Assembly (NCBI GenBank): GCA_963576725.1
Contig: OY755241.1
Location: 4,200,562 to 4,264,561 of the forward strand
Direction: 5' to 3'
DNA length: 64,000 nt
Source of the DNA: Azorinus chamasolen
Taxonomy: Eukaryota > Mollusca > Bivalvia > Cardiida > Solecurtidae
Part shown: one piece after another, positions 1 through 10,515 of the stretch
Position numbering within the stretch: the stretch's first letter is position 1
How the letters are laid out: each line of letters begins with the position of its first letter
Notes under the pieces: generated by a model
Databases searched by the model: none
What the model was told of the DNA's origin: nothing
Seen by the model: the letters and a program-made list of their open reading frames with translations, nothing else
Translations under genes and position numbers: made by a program

Positions 1-508
1 ACTCAAATCCAGTTACTTATTCGATTATTTTCGTTTTTGTGAATAACGAACCGAGAATAAGTAGCTACCTTTACACTCAGTTACTTATTCAACTATTTTC
101 GTTCTTTTGAATAAGGAACCGGGAATAAGTAGCTAACTTTAAACCCAGTTACCTATTAAACTATTTTCGTTATTTTGAATAACGAACCGGGAATAAGTAG
201 CTAACTTTACATCCAGTTACTTATTCAATTATTTTCGTTATTTTGAATAATGAACCGGGAATAAGTAGCTAACCTCACATCCAGTTACTTATTCAAATAT
301 TTTCGTTGTTTTGAATAATGAACCGGGAATAAGTAGCTAACTTCACATCCAGTTACTTATTAAATTATTTTCGTTATTTTGAATAAGGAACCGGGAATAA
401 GTAGCTAACTTCACATCCAGTTACTTATTGAATTATTTTCGTTATTCTGAATAACGAACCGGGAATAAGTAGCTAACTTCACATCCAGTTACTTATTCAA
501 TCATTTAC
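1..508 (+). repeat. 68-bp satellite array, forward orientation
   Basis: About seven and a half head-to-tail copies of a 68-bp monomer, each containing GAATAAGTAGCTAAC, then CCAGTTACTTATTC, then a CGTTATTTTGAATAACGAA segment. Copies differ by a few bases. The window opens inside the array, so it may continue upstream. Each monomer is itself quasi-palindromic: GAATAAGTA pairs with TACTTATTC, and the inner TTCGTTATT pairs with AATAACGAA. The same monomer recurs in opposite orientation at 14.57-15.87 kb. Confidence 0.95.
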
Positions 509-669
509 TGATCATTGGAGCCATACTAAGTCCGTTTTCACAGAATAGTTTTAAATGTGTGTACTTAGTAGGTAAATGAATTGGGTATATTTAATGGGCT
601 AATTTTTGTCAAATACTGGACTTTCAAAGCACAATTTTATACTTTACATACGAGTTCAATGTTAGTGTG
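509..669. other. Unique spacer between satellite and LTR element
   Basis: No coding signal or repeat recognised. The last five bases, 665-669 (GTGTG), are the upstream copy of the target-site duplication of the LTR element that starts at 670. Confidence 0.6.
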
Positions 670-1987
670 TGTCACAAATTGGTAGCAGACTGTTGTTTTA
701 ATCAGTTTGGGTATGGTATTGTCCTTTGCTGGTCAGTGTCAATTATTGATTTCTGATAGAGTATAGTGGCTAATCGGGGTATCTTGTCAGTACTGCAGAC
801 AGGTGCGTTAAATCTATTTTAAGCTAGCAAAAGCAGCTAAGTTCCTTGACCAGTGGTTATTTTTGGAATGCATGCATTGCTGGGGTGTGTCATTTTGCTC
901 AGTGAGACTCAGATGGCCAAGCTGTTCAGATGATATTTTGGAACTTGGTAGATACATGTAGCTTTGGAGCTGGTTTCATTGTTGCGGCCTGAGATAGACA
1001 TACACTGTAAGTTAATCCCCGTCCCTGCCACGTCCTGAAATGCACTTTTATTTCGCGTGGAATGCTTTTGCAAACAGTTGCTTGTAGAGCAAAATACTTA
1101 GCCTGGCCCTCATTCTCTTTTTAGGTGGCTTGTATATAGAGTAGCAATGACCATGGCCATTTATTGCCAACGGCATTATCCTGCCCTTTTCCACTAAAGG
1201 AATGCTGTTTCCTGCATGCAATTTACGCTATGTGACTGGTCAGCAAGTTAGCCATTTGACAGCGTTGGATGAGCGCGCAGATGTATTAGTCAGCAGAAGG
1301 GTTTATAATAAGAACTGATATCGTATTGGTGCTTTGGTATTAGACAATTATGTAACCCATTAATATGGTTATAGCACTAACAATATCTGTATATTCTTCA
1401 CAGATATTTTAACCCTTTTAACATACTTGGTTTATTTGTATATTGCCGAAATAGTGTTATGCTACGGTGCGGATAGCCGTTTGGAATAGCTTGATATGAT
1501 TGCATTTGACAAGTTACAGTATAGTAATGTGTGATGCTATAAATAGTTCTATAGATTCAGAGCATTAACCTATATATGGGTGTTTTATTCATAGACAGTG
1601 CTGTGACTATAGATATGAATTGTCCTGTGTGGAATAGACATTTGCCTGTGTGGTTTATATAATAGAGACCTGTGTGGATAATGACATTGACACTTGCCTG
1701 TGTGGCTTAATTACTAGTTTACCGTCCTGTGTGAACGGTCATAGAACTTTATTCCTGTGTGGAAAATTTGAGTCATTAACCTTCACCTGTGTGGTTTGGT
1801 GGTTAAGAAGTCTGTGTATTATATATTTAGTAGTCTTTTCTCGTTACTTGTGCAATATATGTAAATATAAACTAGTGATAACAGAAGTTCTTTGTTAGTT
1901 GTTTAACTATTCTAGTTTGCTATCAAAGATATGTAAAGAATCCGGAAAACACGCTTTTTCTTATATCCCTTAGGGAAAATCGTGACA
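670..1987 (+). repeat. 5' LTR of the Gmr1-like element
   Basis: 1318 bp, TGTCAC to GTGACA. Its 3' third carries seven spaced copies of CCTGTGTGG (the fifth reads CCTGTGTGA) starting at 1624, 1645, 1669, 1697, 1726, 1754 and 1786. Several continue as TGTGGTTT, which fits the RUNX-type core TGYGGT. They are probably part of the element's enhancer or promoter, but no factor can be assigned from sequence alone. Confidence 0.93.
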
Positions 1988-1989
1988 TT

Positions 1990-2007
1990 TGGGGGCTCGT
2001 CCGGGAT
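1990..2007 (+). promoter_or_regulatory. Primer binding site, tRNA-Pro type
   Basis: TGGGGGCTCGTCCGGGAT starts two bases after the 5' LTR. It is the 18-nt complement of the 3' end of tRNA-Pro, the same primer site known from murine leukaemia virus. Minus-strand DNA synthesis would start here. Confidence 0.9.
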
Positions 2008-2123
2008 CTTTTCCGTTAATTGTAAACTTTGTAATTGATAATTTTTACTTTAACTTAGCTGCAAACTGGAATAGTGTACTTCTGACCGATAACACTTTAG
2101 TAATTTTATTTGATTACAAAAAA

Positions 2124-3356
2124 ATGGAGAGGTACGTGCAGTTGGGGAGAGAAATGGGACTGACTGAGACAGCTTTGTTAAATTTTGTTCGGGAGGAGTG
2201 TGCGAAAGAAGAAACGAAAGAGTCAAACAGGTTATTGAAGGAACAAGAGAGGGAGGAGAGATTAGCCGAGAGAGAGATGAGGAAAATAGAACTTCAGAAG
2301 GTAGCAAGAGACAGAGAGCTAGAAGCAAAAGAGAAATAGATAGAATTAGAGATGGAGAAGTTGAGACTGCATGGGGCTCATAGTGGCCCAGGTAAATTGA
2401 CAACTGTGAAAGCGAAATTGCCAAAATTACCTGCATTTAATGACAAGCAGGACAATATGGACGCATATTTAAAAAGGTTCGAGCGTTTTGCTGAAACTGC
2501 GTTATGGAATAAATCGGATTGGGCTACAAACTTAAGTGCCTTATTACAGGGCAAGGCTCTTGACGTGTATTCGAGGCTATCGGTTGGTGAGTCCACAAAT
2601 TATGATTCGTTGAAAACAGCCTTGTTAAAAAGGTTTCAATTGACAGAAGAGGGTTTTAGGGGTAGTAAGCCAGAAATAGGGGAGACACCTAGGCAGTTTG
2701 TCATACGTCTTGAAGATTATCTTCATAGATGGATGGACCTGGCTAAGGTGGTACGAGACTTTGAAGGTTTAAAGGATCTTATACTTAGAGAGCAGTTTAT
2801 GCAAGCTTCTTCCAAACCCTTACAGGTCTGTTTGAAAGAGAGAAAAGTAGAGTCTGTGATGGAGATGGCTGAGCTTGCAGAGCAGTACCAAGAGGCACAT
2901 GGTGTTAATTGTGTTGTAGCAAACCCCAGGAGTAATATACCAACTCCATATGTTCCCAAACTCAGCTACGAAAGCAAACAGTTCCCTCCTAAGAGTAATT
3001 TCAAAAGTGGTAAAGCTAGGCAATGTTATGTGTGTAGACGAGGGGGTCATATGGCAAAGGAATGTCCAAATAGATTTGGTAGCCCAAAGGGTATAGCAGC
3101 GTCGGTTGTAGAAAGAGGTAGAGGTAGTTTTCGTGGTAGGCCAGCATTTGTTAGTCGAGGGGGTTACAGAGGCAGAGGTCAAGGCAACAGAAATTTTGAA
3201 AGGGAACATGTTTATACAGAAAATGGCAACGGAAATAATGAGAATGTTGGTTGTTTTGTTCAGCAGGGCATGAACAGTGGTTCAGAGGTTAGTAGTTCGG
3301 AGGAAGGTGGTGATTTACCGGTTGTGTCAGCATTAGGTTCAAGGAAACTACATTAG
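2124..3356 (+). pseudogene. gag: gag of the Gmr1-like element (interrupted)
   Basis: Structural protein that would form the particle shell and bind RNA. The reading frame opens at ATG 2124. A charged Glu/Arg-rich coiled-coil-like N-terminus is followed by an in-frame TAG at 2337-2339. The same frame then continues through a capsid-like region (about 2420-2900), whose C-terminal part, with LREQFM and later MAELAEQY, resembles the SCAN/Gmr1 capsid C-terminal fold. Next comes a CCHC zinc knuckle (CYVCRRGGHMAKEC, near 3025-3066) and a Gly/Arg-rich tail. The frame ends at TAG 3354-3356, inside the second copy of an exact 20-bp tandem duplication (3331-3350, 3351-3370). Before that duplication gag would have read straight into the protease frame, so gag-pol was probably one polyprotein. 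Confidence 0.9.
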
Positions 3357-3376
3357 GTTCAAGGAAACTAGCGAAT

Positions 3377-4075
3377 ATGCCTGTTGCTCAGGGGTCTGTG
3401 AATGGACATGAAGTTAGTGTTTTGCGCGATACAGGTTGCTCTAGCGCGGTTGTCAGGCGTAATTTAGTTGCTGTTGAGAATTTAACAGGGAGAATTCAGA
3501 AATGTATACTCATAGATGGTACTGTTAGGAGGTTTCCCATAGTCACAGTGTTTGTCGAGACCCCGTTTTATACAGGAGAAATTGATGTGTTGTGTGCTGA
3601 GTTTCCTGTGTATGATTTGGTAATAGGTAATATCCCTGGAGTAAAAGACCCCAAAGATATAGGTAAAACCCTTGATAGTTGTGGTGTTGAAAATTTATCA
3701 GACTGTGAAGTTGTAAATGGTGTAAAGACTAGGGCACAGAGGGTAAAAGAGAATCAAATATCAAAAGTGAAAGTGGTGAGTCCTATTGCTAGTGTTAATA
3801 CTGAAGATATAAAGAAAGCCCAGTTGACTGATGAGACTTTAGAAAAGATGAGAGAGAGGTCGAAAGCAGGTGAAAAGACAGTGAGTAAGAAAGGTGCAGA
3901 TACTTGGTTTGGTATGAAGAATGGGTTGCTTTATAGGTACTTCACATCACATAAAGTTGAGAATGGAAAACTGTTTAAGCAGTTAGTTGTGCCCAAGGAT
4001 GTAAGAAATCAAGTTCTCAAATTGACTCATGACTCAACTCATGGCAGGGCATTTAGGTGTTCGGAAAACACTTGA
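3377..4075 (+). pseudogene. pol: pol part 1: aspartic protease and start of integrase
   Basis: A retropepsin-type protease is marked by the active-site triad in VLRDTGCSS (Asp near nt 3428) and a later DLVIGNIPG stretch. It would cut the Gag-Pol polyprotein. A linker follows, then the first half of the integrase zinc-binding domain (HDSTH, about nt 4029). The frame is lost near 4042-4046 by what looks like one extra base, after which the H2C2 domain goes on in another frame at 4029-4502. There is no separate start: this is the gag frame displaced by the 20-bp duplication, so it would normally be made as a fusion with Gag. Confidence 0.85.
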
Positions 4076-5130
4076 CAAGATTCTCTACAATTTCTGGTGG
4101 CCTGGAGTTAACTCCGATGTTACTAGATATTGTCGATCTTGTGATATCTGTCAGAAGACTTTTCCTAAGGGCAAGGTTAAGAAAATACCTATAGGAAAAT
4201 TACCCCTCATAGATACACCCTTTTCTAGAGTGGCTGTAGATATCATTGGGCCAATTAATCCTCCGTCTGAAAGGCGAAATAGATTCATACTTACAATGGT
4301 GGATTCTTCTTCTAGATATCCTGAAGCAGTGGCTTTAAGAAATATTGATACCGTGACAGTAGCTGAGGCGCTGTTTGAGATGTTTAGTAGGGTAGGTGTG
4401 CCAAATGAGATCTTATCAGACATGGGCAGACAGTTTACCTCCGATCTAATGGGCGAGATACATACTTTTATCGGTGAGACAACTTACTACGTCACCGTAT
4501 AACCCAGCCTGCAATGGTTTGGTAGAAAGGTTTAACGGTACCCTTAAAAGTATGCTAAAGAAGATGTGCTCTGAGAGGCCAAGAGATTGGGACAGATACA
4601 TAGCTCCCGTTCTCTTTGCCTACAGAGAGGCTACTCAGGAGAGTACGGGGTTTTCCCCATTTGAGTTGTTGTACGGGAGAACTGTGAGAGGTCCGTTACA
4701 GATTTTGAAAGAGTTGTGGACAAAGGAGATAGAGTCTGAGGAGACTAAAACTACCTATGAATATGTAGTAGATATAAGGAACAGGTTAGAGGAATCTTTG
4801 AAGGTGGCTCAAAGTGAGTTAGCTAAGAATCAGAATAGATACAAGACTTATGCAGACAAGAGTAGAAAACCCAAGAGTTTACAGGTAGGTGATAAGGTCC
4901 TTATTTTGTTACCTACAGATAGGAGCAAACTCCTTATGCACCTCCAAGGTCCGTATAAGATAGTTGAGAAATTGAATAGTTATGATTACAGAGTCAATGT
5001 GAAAGGTAAAAACAGAATTTACTATGCAAATCTGTTGAGGAAATATGTTGAGAGAGATGCAGGTGTGATTGCTCATGTACAGAATAAGAAATCTGGAAAA
5101 GCAGTGGATGAGCAACAATCTGATGACCAA
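4029..5130 (+). pseudogene. pol: pol part 2: integrase, located upstream of RT
   Basis: DDE integrase that inserts the cDNA into the genome. Visible parts in order: the second half of the H2C2 zinc domain (GHLGVRKTL, CRSCDIC); the core with first Asp in VAVDIIGP, second Asp in LSDMGRQF and Glu in NGLVERFN; then a C-terminal GPY/F-type module (VGDKVLIL, LQGPYKIV). A small deletion near 4471 moves the frame between the second Asp and the Glu. From 4474 the frame runs on without a stop into RT. Finding integrase ahead of RT is the key diagnostic of the Gmr1-like type. There is no chromodomain. Confidence 0.9.
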
Positions 5131-5329
5131 GTAGTAGAGAATACTGAAGGTGAGTATGATAGTACAGAATTACCTGATGAAATATGTGTAGCTGTTGTTG
5201 AAGGAGATGGTGAAGGTACTGCAGGTATCGAGTCAAAAGGCAGTGAGACATTAAAACTAGAGTTACTGCAGCTGCATGCAACTGAAAGTTTTGAAGACAT
5301 AAAAATAAATCCAGAGTTGAGTGAGAGTA

Positions 5330-6018
5330 GACAGAATGAGTTGAAATCTTTAGCTAGAGAGTTTAGTGATGTACTGACGGATGTGCCAGGTGACACAGAC
5401 ATTATTGAACATGACATAAAGCTTAGAAGTGACATACCTGTTAGGTCTAAACCCTATCCAGTTCCTATTGCGCTTAGGGAATCTTTCAAAAATGACATTA
5501 AAGATATGCTGGAAATTGGTATAATAGAACCATGTGATTCTCCTTATGCTTCGCCTGTGGTGTTAGTCAAGAAACCTGATGGGTCAAATAGAGTGTGTAT
5601 TGACTATAGAAAGGTAAACGCTTTGACTGTCTTTGACTCAGAACCACTTGGAAATCCAGACTATATATTCGACAAACTTTCTGGTGCAAAGTTCTTTTCA
5701 AAAATAGACCTCACAAAAGGTTACTGGCAGATAAGAGTAAAGGAAAGCTGTAAGCCATACACTGCATTTGTTTGCTCTGAAGGTCTCTTTCAGTTCAATC
5801 GTATGCCGTTTGGAATGGTGAATTCTGGTGCTACATTCTGTAAGATGATGCGGAAACTTTTGAATTGTCTGGATGGAGTTGATAACTTTGTAGACGATAT
5901 TTAAGATTTTTCAGAAACTTGGGAATTTCACATTGGGTGTCTTAGAAAATTGTTAGAGAGGCTAAGGGCAGCACGTTTGACAGCAAAACCTTTTTAATGT
6001 AAGTTTGGTTACACCAGC
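5330..6018 (+). pseudogene. pol: pol part 3: reverse transcriptase
   Basis: RNA/DNA-dependent DNA polymerase. It follows integrase in the same frame after an acidic linker. Seen in order: VVLVKKPDGSNRVCIDYRKV (finger region), FSKIDLTKGYWQI with the first catalytic Asp, FNRMPFGMVNSGATF, and the FVDDI catalytic box. An in-frame TAA at 5902-5904 falls immediately after that box. A second in-frame TAA lies at 5995-5997 in the palm/thumb region. The frame then resumes with DFLGHVV at 6019. All catalytic residues are kept, so the inactivation comes from the stops. Confidence 0.92.
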
Positions 6019-6697
6019 ATGGATTTTTTGGGTCATGTAGTAGGGGAAGGTAGTATACAACCAAATCCCAAAAAGATAGAAGCCCTGCAGAAATGCAAAC
6101 GCCCTGAGACCAAGACTCAGGTGAGATCTTTCCTTGGTTTAGTCGGTTATTACCGAAAATTTATTCCCAATTTCAGTTCAATTGCTGCATGCTTGACTGA
6201 TATGACTAAGAAAGGTCAGCCAAATAAGCTCATTTGGACTGATGAGACTGAGCAGGCGTTTAGGTCATTGATTGGGTACTTGACGAAACGTCCCATACTC
6301 TGTCTCCCAGATTGGAAGTCCCAATTTATACTTAGAACAAATGCGTCTGCTGAGGGTATAGGCTGTGTGGTTATGCAAGCACATGCTGACACTAAGTTTC
6401 CTGTCGCTTATGCAAGTAGGAAGCTTCTTCCTAGAGAGAAACGTTACTCAACAATTGAGAGAGAGAGAGGGGTTAGCCATCGTATGGGCAGTGCAAAAGT
6501 TCCAATGCTATTTGTATGGGTCTGATTTTGTACTTGAAACGGATCACAGTCCACTGACATACATGAATCAGGCTAAGGTAACAAACCCTAGAATCATGAG
6601 ATGGGTTCTCTCTTTACAGCCATATCGTTTCCGTTTTCAGTTTGTGAAATGATCAGATAACATTGGTGCAGACTTTTTGAGTAGGTCAGAGTTTTAA
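6019..6697 (+). pseudogene. pol: pol part 4: RT connection and RNase H
   Basis: End of RT (FLGLVGYYRKFIPNFS) followed by RNase H, which would remove genomic RNA from the hybrid. The usual catalytic first Asp of the TDAS motif is Asn here (TNAS, codon AAT at 6339-6341), so this copy is catalytically damaged as well. The frame shifts in a GA-dinucleotide run near 6454-6470. Past it, ETDHSPLTY and the end NIGADFLSR are readable, with a TGA at 6650-6652 inside. The natural end is TAA 6695-6697, 93 bp before the 3' LTR. Confidence 0.88.
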
Positions 6698-6790
6698 TTG
6701 TATATATGTTGTGGTCAGTTGTTTGATTTTGTACATTTGTGACTTTGTTGTAGTTAAAATACATGGTTTTTAACTTGAGCATGGGGTATT

Positions 6791-8135
6791 TGTCACAAAT
6801 CGGTAGCAGACTGTTGTTTTAATCAGTTTGGGTATGGTATTGTCCTTTGCTGGTCAGTGTCAATTATTGATTTCTGATAGAGTATAGTGGCTAATCGGGT
6901 ATCTTGTCAGTACTGCAGACAGGTGCGTTAAATCTATTTTAAGCTAGCAAAAGTAGCTAAGTTGCTTGACCAGTGGTTATTTTTGGAATGCATGCATTGC
7001 TGGGGTGTGTCATTTTGCTCAGTGAGACTCAGATGGCCAAGCTGTTCAGATGATATTTTGGAACTTGGTAGATACATGTAGCTTTGGAGCTGGTTTCATT
7101 GTTGCGGCCTGAGATAGACATACACTGTAAGTTAATCCCCGTCCCTGCCACATCCTGAAATGCACTTTTATTTCGCGTGGAATGTTTTTGCAAACAGTTG
7201 CTTGTAGAGCAAAATACTTAGCCTGGCCCTCATTCTCTTTTTACGTGGCTTGTATATAGAGTAGCAATGACCATGGCCATTTATTGCCAACGCCATTATC
7301 CTGCCCTTTTCCACTAAAGGAATGCTGTTTCCTGCATGCAATTTACGCTATGTGACTGGTCTGCAAGTTAGCCATTTGACAGCGTTGGATGTGCGCGCAG
7401 ATGTATTAGTTAGCAGAAGGGTTTATAATAAGAACTGATATCGTATTGGTGCTTTGGTATTAGACAATTATGTAACCATTAATATGGTTATAGCACTAAC
7501 AATATCTGTATATTCTTCACAGATATTTTAACCCTTTTAACATACTTGGTTTATTTGTATATTGCCGAAAAAGTGTTATGCTACGGTGCGGATAGCCGTT
7601 TTAAATAGCTTGATATGATTGCATTTGACAAGTTACAGTATAGTAGTGTGTGATGCTATAAATAGTTCTATAGATTCAGAGCATTAACCTATATATGGGT
7701 GTTTTATTCATAGACAGTGCTGTGACTATAGATATGAATTGTCCTGTGTGGAATAGACATTTGCCTGTGTGGTTTATATAATAGAGACCTGTGTGGATAA
7801 TGACATTGACACTTGCCTGTGTGGCTTAATTACTAGTTTACCGTCCTGTGTGAACGGTCATAGAACGTTTACCGTCCTGTGTGAACGGTCATAGAACTTT
7901 ATTCCTGTGTGGTAAATTTGAGTCATTAACCTTCACCTGTGTGGTTTGGTGGTTAAGAAGTCTGTATTATATATTTAGTAGTCTTTTCTCGTTACTTATG
8001 CAATATATGTAAATATAAACTAGTAATAACAGAAGTTCATTGTCAGTTGTTTAACTATTCCAGTTTGCTATCAAAGATATGTAAAGAATCCGGAAAACAC
8101 GCTTTTTCTTATATCCCTTAGGGAAAATCGTGACA
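6791..8135 (+). repeat. 3' LTR of the Gmr1-like element
   Basis: 1345 bp, same ends as the 5' LTR. It is longer mainly because a stretch of about 30 bp containing one CCTGTGTGA motif is tandemly duplicated near 7840-7900, giving eight motif copies. The 5-bp duplication GTGTG follows directly. Confidence 0.93.
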
Positions 8136-8468
8136 GTGTGATTGATTAATTTTCAGTTCAGTCGGCTCAAGCATTACAGAGGTGCTTCCCATTTATGTTA
8201 AACCTTGTGTCGCAACTTCATCCAACGTGTTTTTTTCTTGCTACAATTAGGTTACCTGCCACATGTAGATGTACATGACATTAGTTTTACAAGCATCGGT
8301 CAAAGGAACATAAATTTATTGTTTCTTGTATGGAGGCCCTTGCATCTTGTGACAAGGTGATAGATAGGATTACCTTTAGTGATGAGATAGCTTTGAATGT
8401 ATTGCTTTTGAAATTTTGGTTTTGATTTCTACCCTATGTTTAATAGAATATACACCTTTCCATTTCAG

Positions 8469-8721
8469 TGTTCTCAGCAAATGTCCGGGCCAACGTTTGC
8501 ACAAGAGGGTGTTAGTTGGCAACATACCACCCATAATATGTCTGAGGGTGTTTGATCTTGTAAAATGTGCCGATTTTCCGGCTGATGTTAGAAAATATTC
8601 TGACAATTTAAGAATCTTAGATAGACTGTACAAATTAGTCGGAACAACGCTATACCGACCAGGCCATTACACCTCCGTAATAAAATCCAAAGAACACGGC
8701 TGGCTATTTTATGACGGGTAG
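8469..8721 (+). pseudogene. USP-like (peptidase C19-like) C-terminal fragment
   Basis: An open frame that follows a pyrimidine-rich acceptor-like TTTCAG ending at 8468. The last third has the pattern YKLVGTTLYRPGHYTSVI then WLFYDG, which resembles the C-terminal His box (GHYT) and W-x-YDG end of ubiquitin-specific proteases; in active enzymes that His is catalytic. A TAG follows YDG directly, earlier than expected, and no Cys-box exon is visible nearby. It is therefore most likely a fragment, either a decayed gene piece or part of a mobile element. The assignment rests on short motifs only. Confidence 0.4.
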
Positions 8722-8812
8722 AAAGGGCAACTGCAACACTACGCCCGTCTTTGACGTCATCTTACAAACCCAGCCACCTCATCTATGTGTTAACATGAAA
8801 ATTGATACATTA

Positions 8813-9039
8813 CGGTGTCCTGTTCGGGCCACACTAAATCTCGACTGTTGGACATGAGATATTTAAGCAACACCCGATAATTAAAAATAATATAGGTTTA
8901 AAATTTCGCCTGTTTACTCGCAAGGAAAAAGGCGAAATTTTAAAGCTTCATTTTTTGCTAGTCTGTGATAATTATCGCGTGTTTCTTAAATCTCGCATGT
9001 TCAACAGGCGATATATAGTGTGGCCCAAACAGGGCAACG
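8813..9039. mobile_element. MITE with ~66-bp terminal inverted repeats
   Basis: A 227-bp element flanked by TA on both sides (8811-8812, 9040-9041). The outer about 66 bp at each end are inverted copies (CGGTGTCCTGTTCGGGCC against the complement of GGCCCAAACAGGGCAACG). A second, inner inverted pair, AAAATTTCGCC / GGCGAAATTTT, sits in the middle. It is non-coding. The TA duplication suggests a Tc1/mariner-type parent. Confidence 0.8.
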
Positions 9040-9129
9040 TACTACATAGATCCAATAAACTGTAATGTTCAGTTGTGGCAGAAGGATTGTTCCCTTCCAT
9101 GCAAACCGTGCAACCAATATTAATTAGCA

Positions 9130-9530
9130 AGTGTTCTGATGGTTATTTGCGCGAAGTTAGCTGCCAGTTGACAGTTGCCAATTGAATCGCGAACACCCGG
9201 CTGACGAGTCAAATATAAGATACTCGCGAATTGTAAACTGGCAACTGGCAGTCAACTTCACTATACGGCTGCCAATTCAATATGAGCCAGTTGCCAATTC
9301 AAATATAACATAAGAAACTGTGTTTACAGGTGAACCGTCAACTGGCAGCCAGCTGCCAATTCAAATTTAACTTCAGAAATTGTGCTTACAGGCGAACCGT
9401 CAACTGGCAGCCAGCTACCAATTAAAATAAAACTTTATGAATTGTGATTAATAGCAAACCGTCAGCTGGAAAGCCAGCTTCCAATTCGACTTCTATTATC
9501 CCTAGATATATATTCATGTGAATTGATGAG
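9130..9530 (+). repeat. Array of GGCAGCCAGCTGCC-containing repeats (arm 1)
   Basis: About five units of roughly 70 bp built around AACTGGCAGCCAGCTGCCAA, separated by AT-rich spacers such as TTACAGGCGAACCGTC. The array ends in a segment (TATATATTCATGTGAATT) whose reverse complement recurs inside the array at 11.46-12.13 kb. Units are diverged. The central motif is nearly self-complementary. Confidence 0.85.
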
Positions 9531-9835
9531 ATAGTGTGAGATGAGATGAAATGAGATAAGAATAGATCAGATAAAAGCTGATCGGAATCTGATCTGTATC
9601 TGGTTTGTATCAGATCAACTCAGATCAACATCAGCTCAGATCCAGATACGATTATATTAGATCAAAATCTGATCTAGTTCTGATCTAAATCTAATATTGT
9701 ACTTGTTTTGAGCAAAGCAAATCGGATCAGATCTAGATCCAGGTCAGATCAGATTCGATCATATCATCCCAGATTACATAAAGTCAGACTAGATATGACC
9801 AGATGAGATCATATGTTTATCCAGTCTAAGTCAAC
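9531..9835. repeat. GATC-rich cryptically simple sequence, block 1
   Basis: Dense degenerate repeats of AGATCAGATC / GATCTGATCT with many GATC tetranucleotides, because the motif reads nearly the same on both strands. No coding potential. It is directly next to the preceding array. Confidence 0.85.
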
Positions 9836-10515
9836 ATCTATATAGATATGTTGATCCGGCTAATTGGGCGGAGTTTGCAGTTACTGCACAGCATCTAAAT
9901 TAACTCATATTGTGCTGAAAATTATTCTGCCACAACTCTGATGTGTTTCATTTTTACTTGCTTTGTTACATTGTTTGCTTACTTCTGATTCGTTACAACT
10001 GTTTGAGAAACTATTGAACAAGTGTCAGATTGGATCCTCATCTCGTCGCCTCATCTGGATCCAAGGTGTTTACAAATGCAAGTCATATCGTGCTTAGCAT
10101 AATAAAGGTCACACACAACACTTAGATAAATCACAGCTTTATTCAGGAGAACGAGTGAAAGGATAATCTGTGATAGAGTTTAATAGGTAGAGAACCTCGA
10201 TCTATGCTGTTTCAAATCACACTAATTGCGTAAGATTTCACATTTTTAGAACATACATTTATTATTTTGTAGATTTTCATTATTTCAAGACTTTGCTGAT
10301 CTTTATCTGGTTAAACATTTTAACAGTCTGGATTAAAATCAGACGATAAGATACGTCTTGTTTAATCTAGGCTGGTAATGTTTATTTACTTACAATGTGT
10401 ACAACCTGCTACAACGTATGTATGACTCGATAACATGACAGAGTTGAGTCGCACATCTGTTAATCATGAATTTATCCATTGCGCACGCCAACGTTACTCA
10501 ATTACTCTCATTACA
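9836..10515. other. Non-coding spacer inside the mirrored composite
   Basis: No gene, splice structure or recognised repeat seen. AT-rich sequence lying between the two GATC-rich blocks. Confidence 0.5.

Larger units (their letters stand above)
670..8135 (+). mobile_element. Gmr1-like Ty3/Gypsy LTR retrotransposon, complete ends, inactivated
   Basis: A 7.5 kb element bounded by two 1.3 kb LTRs that start TGTCAC and end GTGACA. It is flanked by the exact 5-bp duplication GTGTG at 665-669 and 8136-8140. The internal order is gag, protease, integrase, reverse transcriptase, RNase H. Integrase before RT is the Copia-like order known among Ty3/Gypsy elements from the Gmr1 group, whose Gag is related to the SCAN domain. 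The coding region is broken by at least four stop codons, three small frameshifts and one 20-bp duplication, so the copy cannot act by itself. The LTRs differ at roughly 20-25 positions by eye plus a few indels, which suggests a fairly old insertion. Confidence 0.93.

Noticed and set aside
1..508. CRISPR-like regular spacing
   Set aside because: The spacers are part of the repeated monomer and are themselves repetitive; this is a satellite in a eukaryotic genome.
2050..2436. 128-codon minus-strand ORF over gag
   Set aside because: Antisense of the Glu/Arg-rich gag coding region, with no motif.
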